Source of the DNA: Litoreibacter halocynthiae
Lineage (GTDB): Bacteria; Pseudomonadota; Alphaproteobacteria; Rhodobacterales; Rhodobacteraceae
Length of the DNA stretch: 64,000 nucleotides
Assembly: GCF_004365635.1 (NCBI RefSeq)
Contig: NZ_SOBH01000004.1
Coordinates: 248,001 to 312,000 of the forward strand
Direction: 5' to 3'
Made by a program: the position numbers and the translations under genes. Numbering within the stretch: the stretch's first letter is position 1; each line of letters opens with the position of its first letter. Positions 47,059 through 55,444 of this stretch are shown here, piece by piece. Under the pieces are notes generated by a model that saw nothing but the letters and a program-made list of their open reading frames with translations, did no database searches and was not told the DNA's origin.

Positions 47059-48252
47059 ATGTCCGCGAACGCTCCGATCACGCAAGATTTAGTAACCATA
47101 CCGCGCAAGCTGCCCGACAGCGACCGTGTCAACTTGGTTGGCCTTACCCGAGATGATTTGCGCGACGCATTGATTGCTGCGGGAACACCCGAAAAGCAGG
47201 CGAAAATGCGGACCGGCCAGGTGTGGCAATGGCTATATCAGAAGGGTGTACGTGACTTTGACAGCATGACGAACCTTGCCAAAGACTATCGGGCTCTGCT
47301 GGCCGAGAAGTTCGAAATTGCCCTTCCCGAAGTCGTGACCCGTCAGGTCAGCACCGACGGCACGCGCAAATATCTGGTGCGGATCGCTGGCGGGCATGAG
47401 GTGGAGGTCGTCTACATCCCCGAGGAAGATCGCGGCACCTTGTGCATTTCCAGTCAAGTTGGCTGCACGTTGACCTGCTCTTTCTGCCACACCGGTACGC
47501 AAAAGCTGGTGCGCAATCTGACGGCAGGTGAAATCATCGGGCAAGTCATGCTGGCTCGTGATGATCTGGGTGAGTGGCCAGAACCGGGGCATAACCCGAA
47601 TGACGAGGCGCGGCGCAAGTTGTCCAACATCGTCCTGATGGGCATGGGCGAGCCGCTCTACAACTTCGAGAACGTGCGCGACGCGATGAAAATCGCGATG
47701 GATCCGGAGGGAATCAGCCTTTCTCGCCGTCGAATTACACTGTCGACCTCAGGCGTCGTGCCAGAAATCGCCCGTACAGCCCAAGAAATCGGCTGCCTTC
47801 TAGCGGTGTCCTTTCACGGCACGACGGACGAGATTCGCGACAAACTGGTCCCGATCAACAAGCGTTGGAATATTGAAGAACTTCTCGCTTCGCTCAGGGC
47901 ATATCCCAAGGCGTCGAATAGCGAGCGGATCACCTTTGAATACGTGATGCTTAAGGACGTGAATGATTCCGATGAGGACGCGTATCGGTTGGTCGAGCTG
48001 ATCAAGGGCATTCCCGCCAAAATCAATCTGATTCCGTTTAACGAATGGCCCGGCGCCCCTTATGAGCGGTCGTCAAACAACCGTATCAGGGCGTTTTCCG
48101 AGATCGTCTATCAGGCGGGGTATGCCTCACCCGTTCGCAAACCGCGTGGCGAAGACATCATGGCGGCATGTGGCCAGTTGAAATCCGCGACAGAGCGCGC
48201 GCGCAAATCTCGCAAGCAGATCGAGGCAGACGCAGGACTGTCCAAAGAATAA
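47059..48252 (+). CDS. rlmN: Dual-specificity rRNA/tRNA adenine C2-methyltransferase RlmN
   Basis: Radical SAM enzyme that methylates C2 of A2503 in 23S rRNA and A37 in some tRNAs. 397 residues. Cluster motif [11 protein letters not shown] near residue 135, [18 protein letters not shown], and the C-terminal methyl-carrier cysteine in MAACGQLK. N-terminal helical domain with [26 protein letters not shown] at 47059 ([10 protein letters not shown]). Confidence 0.95.
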   Translation: MSANAPITQDLVTIPRKLPDSDRVNLVGLTRDDLRDALIAAGTPEKQAKMRTGQVWQWLYQKGVRDFDSMTNLAKDYRALLAEKFEIALPEVVTRQVSTDGTRKYLVRIAGGHEVEVVYIPEEDRGTLCISSQVGCTLTCSFCHTGTQKLVRNLTAGEIIGQVMLARDDLGEWPEPGHNPNDEARRKLSNIVLMGMGEPLYNFENVRDAMKIAMDPEGISLSRRRITLSTSGVVPEIARTAQEIGCLLAVSFHGTTDEIRDKLVPINKRWNIEELLASLRAYPKASNSERITFEYVMLKDVNDSDEDAYRLVELIKGIPAKINLIPFNEWPGAPYERSSNNRIRAFSEIVYQAGYASPVRKPRGEDIMAACGQLKSATERARKSRKQIEADAGLSKE

Positions 48253-48275
48253 GAGAACTTACACCCTGAACGTAG

Positions 48276-48305
48276 AAAAGGCGCCCGATTACTCGGACGC
48301 CCCTT
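48276..48305 (-). terminator. Rho-independent terminator of the small exported-protein gene
   Basis: On the minus strand GGCGTCCGA, loop GTAA, TCGGGCGCC is followed by TTTTC. It lies 24 bp after the stop of the 59-codon gene at 48329-48508. The hairpin is only ~25 bp after the rlmN stop on the other strand and might act both ways. Confidence 0.75.
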
Positions 48306-48328
48306 CAAACAGTTGGTTTAGCGTGCGC

Positions 48329-48508
48329 TTAGGAAGAAGCAGCGGCAGCAGCCAGAACCAGGAACAGCAGTGGAATCAGAATGCCGCCAGCCGAAGAAGA
48401 AGTTTCTTCAACGATTACAGGCTCTTCGATGATTGGGTCGGAAAGACCACCAGCGAAAGCAGAAGAAGCGGCTGCAGTGAAAACTGCTGCAAGTACGATT
48501 TTTTTCAT
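48329..48508 (-). CDS. Small exported/membrane protein, 59 residues, unknown function
   Basis: ATG 48506-48508 with GGATAAATTGAG before it; stop TAA at 48329-48331. The product begins MKKIVLAAVFTAAASSAFAG (a clean signal peptide), continues GLSDPIIEEPVIVEETSSS (acidic, proline- and valine-rich) and ends in a hydrophobic stretch GGILIPLLFLVLAAAAASS. It has its own terminator. Similar tiny proteins with an acidic linker and a hydrophobic tail occur in Rhodobacterales, as far as I recall, without known function. The regular signal and tail argue strongly that it is real. Confidence 0.78.
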   Translation of the reverse strand: MKKIVLAAVFTAAASSAFAGGLSDPIIEEPVIVEETSSSAGGILIPLLFLVLAAAAASS

Positions 48509-48664
48509 CTCAATTTATCCTTCCAAGACACGCCCGCTGGAACCAGACTATCCGGTCCATCCACAGGCACCCAAGACAGTATCTCGTGACATTCTATAAC
48601 CAAGGTTGTGAGGTTAATACAATGGCTCGACCCGTCAGGTCAGATTCAACTATTCAGAATGTCG

Positions 48665-49267
48665 TCAAATTAGCAACACTTGCGTGCCCACTTTCGCTTT
48701 GGAGAATACCTCGGCGATGTGCTCGTTGAACAATCCGATGCATCCGTTCGACGAACGACGCCCGATTTTGCGCGTGTCGTGCGTCCCGTGAATGCGGTAA
48801 TAGGTCCAACCAAGGTACAGCGCGTGCGTTCCCAACGGATTATCCGGGCCCGCTGGCACAAAGTCGGGCCATTCGGGGTTACGCTTTTTCATCGCGGGGG
48901 TTGGACTCCAAGTTGGGCCGTCAACCTTACGCACAATGCTGGTGCGACCGCGTCGGGTCAGGTCTTCTGAAAGCGGAACCGACGAAGGATATAAGCTATA
49001 GTTCCCATCTTCAGTCCACATGTGAAGTGCGCGACTATCAATATCGACAAGAATCGCACCTTTGCGAAGGTTGCTGAAATAAGGCTGCCAGGTCAGCGAG
49101 CGGAAGCTCGACATATTGCGGCGTACGACTTCAGTCAGATCCCGCTCATTCTCCGTCGTATCCGCGCCATTTTGCGCGAACGCGGGGGCCGCAAGGCTGG
49201 TCGCGGCAGCACCGGCGCTAAGTAGGAAGTGGCGGCGGTTCAGGCCAATCAAATTCTGTTTGCTCAT
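48665..49267 (-). CDS. L,D-transpeptidase (YkuD family), TAT-exported
   Basis: 200 residues from the ATG at 49267. A twin-arginine signal is visible: NRRHFLLSAGAAATSLAAPAFA. The YkuD domain ends in the catalytic motif RIHGTHDTRKIGRRSSNGCIGLFNEH (split as IHGTHD and SSNGCIGL; Cys nucleophile). It makes 3-3 cross-links in peptidoglycan or anchors proteins to it. A longer open frame begins at 49324 but would put extra residues before the TAT motif. Neighbour of a CAP lipoprotein and a second L,D-transpeptidase. Confidence 0.9.
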   Translation of the reverse strand: MSKQNLIGLNRRHFLLSAGAAATSLAAPAFAQNGADTTENERDLTEVVRRNMSSFRSLTWQPYFSNLRKGAILVDIDSRALHMWTEDGNYSLYPSSVPLSEDLTRRGRTSIVRKVDGPTWSPTPAMKKRNPEWPDFVPAGPDNPLGTHALYLGWTYYRIHGTHDTRKIGRRSSNGCIGLFNEHIAEVFSKAKVGTQVLLI

Positions 49268-49426
49268 GGAACATACCCTCCTCGAGTAAGTCTTCACCCC
49301 TTTAATATGGCGAGAATGCCTCAATCACAAATCAAACAATGATGTGATCGGCCATTTTTCACCACCGTGTTTGATCAGTCTCACGGTTCAGTTTAAGCAT
49401 TGGCAAAATTCTAAGGAATAAATGGT

Positions 49427-49936
49427 ATGGCAAGACTGATCCTCATCCTGATCTCCGCGTTCTTTGCGCTCTCGGCGTGTACGCCCACTGCACCGACAGT
49501 CGGCCCAGACGGAAAGCCGCTCCCACGCGTTTACCGAATCAAGACCAAAGACACCGCTGCAATTCAGTTCCGTGTGCTCGATTCCGTCAACGCGTTGCGC
49601 GTTGCTGCGGGCAAAGGCTCTTTGGAACTTGATAGCAAACTGACCGCGGCGGCTGCGACGCATTCGCGCGACATGTCTGTTCAGAACCGCCCTTGGCACT
49701 TTGGCTCAGACGGCTCTTCACCGCTCGATCGTGTTGCCCGCACAGGGTATGAGGGTGAAATGGTCGGGGAAAACATCTCTGAAACCTACGAAAACGAGTC
49801 CGAGACTGTAGCAGCTTGGATGGAAACACCTGCAACCCGCGATGTTATCTTGTCACCACGCGCCCGCAAGATGGGCTTCTCGTGGTTCCAGGAACCCAGC
49901 GGAAAAATCTGGTGGACGATGGTAACGGGCAGCTAA
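49427..49936 (+). CDS. CAP/SCP domain lipoprotein
   Basis: 169 residues. Lipoprotein signal ILISAFFALSAC (lipobox LSAC), then a CAP domain: LDSVNALRVAAGKGSLELDSKLTAAAATHSRDM, HFGSDGSSPLDRVARTGY, GENISETYE and a tail ending WWTMVTGS. The two CAP His positions (THSRDM and WHFGSDG) are both present. CAP proteins in bacteria bind lipids or act on peptidoglycan-linked targets; function here is unknown. AAGGA lies 9 bp before the ATG. Placed between two L,D-transpeptidases. Confidence 0.87.
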   Translation: MARLILILISAFFALSACTPTAPTVGPDGKPLPRVYRIKTKDTAAIQFRVLDSVNALRVAAGKGSLELDSKLTAAAATHSRDMSVQNRPWHFGSDGSSPLDRVARTGYEGEMVGENISETYENESETVAAWMETPATRDVILSPRARKMGFSWFQEPSGKIWWTMVTGS

Positions 49937-49946
49937 GGCTGCCCGC

Positions 49947-50444
49947 TTACGGAAATATGTCGATAACCGTACCGTTCTTCACCATCGCGTAGAGCAGTCG
50001 CATTTCGCCATTTCTGATAGCGATACAGCCCGCAGTCCAATCCGGTCCGCGTTTGCCTTTTAGGTTGGGCTGACCGTGGATGAAGATATCGCCTCCGGGC
50101 GACTTGCCAATCGTACGGGCATAGGCACGATCCACTTCATTCGGGTAAGATATCCCCAATGACAGGTAAAACGAGCTGTTCGGATTGCGTCGATCAATGG
50201 TGTAGCGCCCTTCGGGTGTGCGCCCGTCGCCTTCGTACTGCTTATGGCCCAGAGCACCGAACCCCAGATCAACTTCAAAGGTTTTAAGGACGCGATTTCC
50301 GTGGAAAACCTTCAGCAGTCTCTGACCCTTATGGATTTCGAGCTTCGTTACCTCAGGGCCGTTATATGTGATAAATTTTGACGAGCATGCCGACAACACC
50401 AACAAAGAGGCCAATAAAAGACCGCGCAAAAACACAAAACGCAT
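49947..50444 (-). CDS. L,D-transpeptidase (YkuD family) lipoprotein
   Basis: 165 residues from the ATG at 50444. The signal FVFLRGLLLASLLVLSACSS has a lipobox (LSAC). The domain holds LEIHKGQRLLKVFHGNRVLKTFEVDLG, the substrate-loop GDGRTPEGRYTIDRRNPNSSFYLSLGISYPN, and the catalytic FIHGQPNLKGKRGPDWTAGCIAIRN (shown here split by its His and Cys). This is the ErfK/YafK-like short type. It ends 10 bp from the convergent CAP gene. Confidence 0.9.
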   Translation of the reverse strand: MRFVFLRGLLLASLLVLSACSSKFITYNGPEVTKLEIHKGQRLLKVFHGNRVLKTFEVDLGFGALGHKQYEGDGRTPEGRYTIDRRNPNSSFYLSLGISYPNEVDRAYARTIGKSPGGDIFIHGQPNLKGKRGPDWTAGCIAIRNGEMRLLYAMVKNGTVIDIFP

Positions 50445-50521
50445 ATGAGCTACCATCCCATTTTTTGGAGACTATAACCAAAAATAGATCCCGCAGGAAT
50501 CCACTAAATTCACCGTCACGC

Positions 50522-51385
50522 CTATGTGTTTTCAGCGGTAAGTAGCGCCTGAAGCCCGCTGCGGTAGTCTGGATAGAGCAATGTCACCCCCAGCTCGTCC
50601 TTGATGCGATCGTTACGCACGCGCTTCGATTCGGCATAGAAGCTTCGCGCCATTGGGGACAAGTCTGCGGATCCGAAGTCGATCGCCTCTGGCAATGGCA
50701 TCCCCAACAGCTTGGCTGCATACCCGATCACGTCTTGTGGTGGTGCTGCATCATCATCGCAAAGGTTGTAAACCGTGCCGGCATTGGGACGCTGGATCGA
50801 CGCTTCCAGAACTTGCGCAATATCGTCGACATGGATGCGGCTGAAGACCTGACCATCTTTGATTATGCGTCGCGCCGTCCCGTTCCGAACCTTTGAAAAC
50901 GGCCCGCGGCCCGGCCCGTAAATGCCCGCCAAACGGAAAATATGAAGCGGCAGGCCCGTTTCGGATGCCAGATCTTGCCATGCAGCTTCAGCCTCGACCC
51001 GTCGTTTTCCACGTCGGGTTGAAGGAGTGAGGGGTGTCGACTCATCCACCCAGCCTCCATTGTGATCACCGTAGACGCCAGTGGTCGACAGGTAACCAAC
51101 CCAATCGAGTTTGTCGGCGACCTTTGAGATTTGCGAACGAAGCTCGTTCAAAACCGGATCACCGCTCTCGCCCGGCCCAACCGATACAAGCAAGTGAGTC
51201 GCTGTTGCCAAATGTGAGTCCATGTCCGTGGACGGCCAAACAACGGCCTGCACGCCGTCTTGCTTCAGGCTTTCCACCTTTTCCCGAGTTCGAGAGGTAC
51301 CAGTAACGGTCCAGCCTTGATCAAGCAGAATCCTCGTCAACGCCTGAGCCGAATACCCGTGTCCAAAGCTTAAGAGATGCGGCAT
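50522..51385 (-). CDS. SDR family NAD(P)-binding protein (YeeZ-like)
   Basis: 287 residues. Rossmann start LLSFGHGYSAQALTRILL (GHGYSA instead of GxxGxxG), TSRTREK, VSVGPGESGDP, YLSTTGVYGDHNGGWVDEST, FRLAGIYGPGRGP and VFSRIHVDDIAQVL. It looks like the atypical SDR group with YeeZ from E. coli; the reaction is unknown. The usual catalytic Tyr-x3-Lys is not obvious (RRGKRRVEAE at that place). TGATG-coupled to queG. Confidence 0.84.
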   Translation of the reverse strand: MPHLLSFGHGYSAQALTRILLDQGWTVTGTSRTREKVESLKQDGVQAVVWPSTDMDSHLATATHLLVSVGPGESGDPVLNELRSQISKVADKLDWVGYLSTTGVYGDHNGGWVDESTPLTPSTRRGKRRVEAEAAWQDLASETGLPLHIFRLAGIYGPGRGPFSKVRNGTARRIIKDGQVFSRIHVDDIAQVLEASIQRPNAGTVYNLCDDDAAPPQDVIGYAAKLLGMPLPEAIDFGSADLSPMARSFYAESKRVRNDRIKDELGVTLLYPDYRSGLQALLTAENT

Positions 51386-52413
51386 CAGCTTAACCTGTTA
51401 ACTGCCCAACGCGCGGCGTCGGCGATGGTAGGGTCTGAATCATGAATATGAGCGAGTGCTGAATTAACCAGTTTCGCGTCTTCGGAGTTCCCGATGGCAT
51501 ACAGCACATTGCGGATGAAACGGTCCCGCCCAATTCGTTTGATTGGCGAGCCGGAAAACTTCGCACGGAAGGCTGCATCATCTAGGGCCACCAATTCCGA
51601 GAGCGCTGGAGCACGCAGATCGTCTCGTGCAGCATAGCGCAACTCCGTCGCGTCTTTGGCAAACTTGTTCCAAGGGCAAACCGCAAGGCAATCATCACAG
51701 CCGTAGATGCGGTTTCCAAGCCTGCTGCGCAATTCTTCGTCGACCGGCCCTTTGTGCTCGATCGTCAGGTAGGAAATGCAACGTCGCGCATCCAACTGGA
51801 ACGCAGCGGGGAATGCGTCGGTGGGGCAAATGTCCAAGCAGGCACGGCAAGTGCCACAATTGTCTGTTTGGGCCTGATCAGGCTCTAATTCTACGGTGGT
51901 GAAGATCGCACCAAGAAAGAACCAGTTGCCCAGATCGCGGGATAGGACATTCGTGTGCTTCCCCTGCCACCCCAGCCCAGCCGCCTGTGCCAACGGTTTT
52001 TCCATAACGGGTGCGGTATCTACGAATACTTTGATCTCGACCCCTTCGGCCTGATCAATCAACCAGCGACCAACCCGCTTCAGGCGTTTTTTTACGATGT
52101 CGTGATAGTCGCGGTTCTGCGCATAAACCGACACCGCCGCGCGGTCGCGTAGTTTCAGTGTTTCGAGCGGGTCGTGATCGGGCGAGTAAACCTCAGCGAG
52201 CATAATGACGGATCGGGCTTCGGGCCAAAGCGCGGATGGATTACCCCGCCATGTCATGCGCTCGGCCATCCACCCCATTTGGCCGTGGCGTCCTTCGTCA
52301 ACATAGGTGTTTAAACGGTCCGGCGCTTGAGGAATGGCATCTGGTGTGCAGATACCCATTTTCGCAAATCCTTCCGCGAGGGCTTGCTGCTTCAACCGGT
52401 CCTTTAGACTCAA
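51385..52413 (-). CDS. queG: Epoxyqueuosine reductase
   Basis: Last step of queuosine synthesis on tRNA: reduces epoxyqueuosine, using cobalamin and two 4Fe-4S clusters. 342 residues. Cluster motifs [15 protein letters not shown] and [17 protein letters not shown]-like tail ([24 protein letters not shown]). The start is inferred as TTG at 52411-52413, which overlaps the stop of the preceding GST/fzlA gene (TTGA); no ATG is available without losing the conserved N-terminus. The longer frame upstream is inside fzlA. Confidence 0.91.
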   Translation of the reverse strand: MSLKDRLKQQALAEGFAKMGICTPDAIPQAPDRLNTYVDEGRHGQMGWMAERMTWRGNPSALWPEARSVIMLAEVYSPDHDPLETLKLRDRAAVSVYAQNRDYHDIVKKRLKRVGRWLIDQAEGVEIKVFVDTAPVMEKPLAQAAGLGWQGKHTNVLSRDLGNWFFLGAIFTTVELEPDQAQTDNCGTCRACLDICPTDAFPAAFQLDARRCISYLTIEHKGPVDEELRSRLGNRIYGCDDCLAVCPWNKFAKDATELRYAARDDLRAPALSELVALDDAAFRAKFSGSPIKRIGRDRFIRNVLYAIGNSEDAKLVNSALAHIHDSDPTIADAARWAVNRLS

Positions 52414-53075
52414 AAATCCAGATCCGCATAATGCGGCGGCTGGATGAAGCCCGGCACCTGATCTGCAAGGATGGACCGGAAGGCAGGGCGAGATTTTATC
52501 TTCGCATACCAATCCTTGACGTTGGCATTCCTGTTCCAGTCCACGTCACGAATGTAATCGAGGCATGAGAAATGGGCGGCAGCTGTGAAATCGGCCAAGC
52601 TGAGCTGATCGCCCCCCAACCAACGGCGTTGATCCAGCAGCCAGCCCATATAATCGATGTGGTATTTGATTTTTTGCGCGCCCAGCTTCACGTTTCGGCT
52701 TTCAGGGTATCCTTGACCCATGATTTTCTTGTTGACCCGCTCGTAAAGAAGCTTCGATGTGACTTCTTGGTGAAACTTGTCGTCAAACCAGAACACCAAT
52801 CTGCGCACCTCCGCGCGATCTTCCGGCTTCTTGGGAAGCAGGGCCGGCTCTGGAATGACTTCCTCCAGATACTCGCAGATAGCCTGACTTTCGCTCAAGG
52901 TTTGGCTGTCGATCTTCAGGATCGGCACCTTACCTGCGGGGTTGCGCTGCATGAAGTCGGCGCTTTGCTCCCAGTAACGCTCCTCAACCAGCTCAACCTC
53001 AACCTTCTTTTCAGCCAAAACGAGGCGCACCTTGCGGCAAAACGGAGAGAGCGGGGCGTGGTAGAGGCGGTTCAT
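52410..53075 (-). CDS. fzlA: GST-fold protein, probable cell-division factor FzlA
   Basis: 221 residues from the ATG at 53075 ([23 protein letters not shown]). GST N-terminal domain with NPAGKVPIL and [12 protein letters not shown], helical C-terminal domain, and the ending PPHYADLDF. The ending and the [15 protein letters not shown] start resemble FzlA of Caulobacter, a GST relative without enzyme activity that binds FtsZ and activates septal wall synthesis. Adjacent mtgA (glycan polymerase) fits a division or envelope role. A plain GST remains possible. Confidence 0.75.
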   Translation of the reverse strand: MNRLYHAPLSPFCRKVRLVLAEKKVEVELVEERYWEQSADFMQRNPAGKVPILKIDSQTLSESQAICEYLEEVIPEPALLPKKPEDRAEVRRLVFWFDDKFHQEVTSKLLYERVNKKIMGQGYPESRNVKLGAQKIKYHIDYMGWLLDQRRWLGGDQLSLADFTAAAHFSCLDYIRDVDWNRNANVKDWYAKIKSRPAFRSILADQVPGFIQPPHYADLDF

Positions 53076-53132
53076 CACATTATCCAATGAGAGAAATCAG
53101 TCTGTTTGTCATGGCAATGTTAGGAAGGTTTT

Positions 53133-53900
53133 TCAACCTTCGAAACACTGATTACGCCCGTCAGCGCGGATCGTAGCCGCCCCGGCAGCAATAGATCGCG
53201 CACGTTTTTGGATGTATGAGGACGGCCTTTTTGCCGAGCGACCCTTCGGGTTCGGCAATATCGCAGCAAGCAAAGAGGCTTGGCGTATGGTCAAATCCTT
53301 GGCGTCGACGCCAAAGTACCAAGGGGCTGCGGCACCAACGCCGAACACACCTTCATCGAACTCTGCGACATTCATGTAGACTTCCAAGATGCGGCGCTTG
53401 GTCCAAATCGTCTCAACCACTGGCGTGATCGCGGCCTCAAGCGCCTTTCGCGTCCAGTTCCGTCCGTGCCAGAGAAACACATTCTTTACGGTCTGCTGCG
53501 AAATGGTCGATGCGCCGCGCCCGCCACCATCTTCTAGCGCATCGCGGATCGCGGCCATGTCGAAACCCCAGTGATTACAAAAGTTCGCATCTTCAGCAGC
53601 CACAATTGCATGCGCCATATGAGGCGAGATCGTTTCAAAATCACGCCAGTCGCGCCTTGTATCTTCCAACCGCCAGTTTTCAGAGAAGATGTAGGCCGTG
53701 GTAGGGGGATTCACGAATGCGTAAAGCACCACGACAGTCAGAATGAACAACGCTATCGCAATCACTAAGCGCCATCCCCAACGTACCGCCAGATAAGGTA
53801 CCACGCCAATCCACCAGAAAATGGAGCGTTTGGGTTTTTCCTGCCTGGATTTCGAAGCTGGTTTAGCCCGTTTCTGGGGTTTCTTTACTGCCTTTGCCAT
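53133..53900 (-). CDS. mtgA: Monofunctional peptidoglycan glycosyltransferase
   Basis: Polymerises lipid II into glycan strands. 255 residues: basic cytoplasmic tail (KKPQKRAKPASKSRQEKPKR), one transmembrane helix (LVIAIALFILTVVVLYAF), then GT51 motifs EDANFCNHWGFDM, GGGRGASTISQQTVKNVFLW, RRILEVYMNVAEFDEGVFGVGAAAPWYFG and LAAILPNPKGRS. The catalytic Glu of the first motif is present (AEDANF). Upstream of fzlA with a 57-bp gap; probably one transcript with fzlA-queG-SDR. Confidence 0.94.
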   Translation of the reverse strand: MAKAVKKPQKRAKPASKSRQEKPKRSIFWWIGVVPYLAVRWGWRLVIAIALFILTVVVLYAFVNPPTTAYIFSENWRLEDTRRDWRDFETISPHMAHAIVAAEDANFCNHWGFDMAAIRDALEDGGGRGASTISQQTVKNVFLWHGRNWTRKALEAAITPVVETIWTKRRILEVYMNVAEFDEGVFGVGAAAPWYFGVDAKDLTIRQASLLAAILPNPKGRSAKRPSSYIQKRARSIAAGAATIRADGRNQCFEG

Positions 53901-53956
53901 ATCGATGTTCTACCCCTATTGCGGGTGCGGTCAAAGGTCTGACGTGAGAGGGATGT

Positions 53957-54226
53957 CTAGCGGCAAGTTACGCTGGAAATCAGACCGGACCTATCGATAT
54001 CAATGGTTAAGCGATCGGGGCTAAAATCCATGGTGATAACGTCATCGGGGCGCAGAACCCGCGAAGATTTGGGCAAATCCACGTTGTCCAATGCCGACGC
54101 CTTTTTACCAAGCAAGCTGTAATAGGCCTCCGCGCCACAACGCGGTTGCCCGTCAAAATCTGCGGGATCTGCGAATTGATCATCACAGGCAGCAAGCAGG
54201 AGCAAGAGTGGCAAAAGGAATCGCAT
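53957..54226 (-). CDS. I78 family peptidase inhibitor lipoprotein
   Basis: 89 residues. Signal with lipobox (MRFLLPLLLLLAACDD). The rest is an I78 domain: CGAEAYYSLLGKKASAL, SSRVLRPDDVITMDFSPDRLTIDIDRSG and a terminal TCR, with two cysteines that can form the family disulfide. Members inhibit serine proteases of the subtilisin/chymotrypsin kind in the periplasm. ATG at 54226, divergent from frmA. Confidence 0.87.
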   Translation of the reverse strand: MRFLLPLLLLLAACDDQFADPADFDGQPRCGAEAYYSLLGKKASALDNVDLPKSSRVLRPDDVITMDFSPDRLTIDIDRSGLISSVTCR

Positions 54227-54331
54227 TCCAGCGGTTTACTGCGTCTGACATACGAGAGCAAACCCATGGCGATTGATTTCAGCGCGACTATGCGCAAGGT
54301 TGGCCTCAACGCACTGAAAGAGGATCACAAC

Positions 54332-55444
54332 ATGCGCACCAGAGCAGCCGTCGCCATCGAAGCCGGGAAACCGCTTGAAATCATGGATGTTAATCTAGAC
54401 GGCCCCCGCGAAGGTGAGGTGCTTGTTGAGATGAAAGCGACAGGTATTTGCCATACCGACGAGTTCACTCGGTCCGGTGCAGATCCGGAAGGTCTGTTTC
54501 CTGCCATTCTTGGTCATGAGGGTGCGGGTGTAGTTGTGGATGTAGGGCCGGGCGTTACGACCCTGAAAAAGGGAGATCATGTCATCCCGCTCTACACACC
54601 GGAATGCCGTGAGTGCGAATACTGCCTGAACCCGAAAACGAACCTGTGCCAATCTATCCGGTCAACGCAAGGGCAGGGGCTTATGCCCGACGGGACATCC
54701 AGATTCTCGACCCTCGATGGTGATCCGATTCTGCACTACATGGGCTGCTCGACCTTTGCGAACCACTCGGTTGTACCAGAGATCGCTTTGGCCAAAGTTC
54801 GCGAAGACGCCCCATTTGAGAAGATTTGCTACATCGGCTGCGGTGTCACAACCGGAATTGGCGCTGTAATCAATACCGCCAAAGTTGAGATCGGATCGCG
54901 CGCCATCGTGTTCGGGCTTGGCGGCATTGGCCTGAACGTCATTCAAGGGCTTCGCCTTGCCGGGGCAGATCAGATCGTCGGCGTAGACCTCAACCCTTCC
55001 AAGGTCGAGATGGCGACGCGTTTCGGCATGACAGACTTCGTGAACCCTACCGAGGTTGACGGCGATCTGGTTGCCTATCTGGTCGCCCTCACGAAGGGTG
55101 GCGCAGATTATACGTTTGATGCGACCGGCAATGTTGGCGTGATGCGGACCGCTTTGGAAGCGGCGCACAAAGGCTGGGGTGAATCGATCATCATCGGTGT
55201 TGCGCCCGCAGGCGCGGAAATCAGCACACGTCCATTCCAGTTAGTCACTGGTCGTAGCTGGCGTGGTACTGCTTTTGGTGGCGCGCGTGGCCGTACAGAT
55301 GTTCCGAAAATTGTTGACTGGTACATGGACGGCAAAATCGAGATTGATCCAATGATCACGCATACAATGGGGCTCGACGACATCAACAAAGGTTTCGATT
55401 TGATGCATTCAGGCGAGTCGATCCGGTCAGTCGTGATCTACTAG
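54332..55444 (+). CDS. frmA: S-(hydroxymethyl)glutathione dehydrogenase / class III alcohol dehydrogenase
   Basis: Oxidises the spontaneous formaldehyde-glutathione adduct to S-formylglutathione with NAD. 370 residues from ATG 54332 (after AGAGGATC). Catalytic zinc ligands in GICHTDEFTRSG and LGHEGAG, the structural zinc quartet in CRECEYCLNPKTNLC, and the NAD fold GLGGIGLNVIQG. The pathway partner fghA lies ~4 kb downstream in another transcript. An in-frame ATG at 54266 is possible but the family start is MRTRAAVA. Confidence 0.96.
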   Translation: MRTRAAVAIEAGKPLEIMDVNLDGPREGEVLVEMKATGICHTDEFTRSGADPEGLFPAILGHEGAGVVVDVGPGVTTLKKGDHVIPLYTPECRECEYCLNPKTNLCQSIRSTQGQGLMPDGTSRFSTLDGDPILHYMGCSTFANHSVVPEIALAKVREDAPFEKICYIGCGVTTGIGAVINTAKVEIGSRAIVFGLGGIGLNVIQGLRLAGADQIVGVDLNPSKVEMATRFGMTDFVNPTEVDGDLVAYLVALTKGGADYTFDATGNVGVMRTALEAAHKGWGESIIIGVAPAGAEISTRPFQLVTGRSWRGTAFGGARGRTDVPKIVDWYMDGKIEIDPMITHTMGLDDINKGFDLMHSGESIRSVVIY

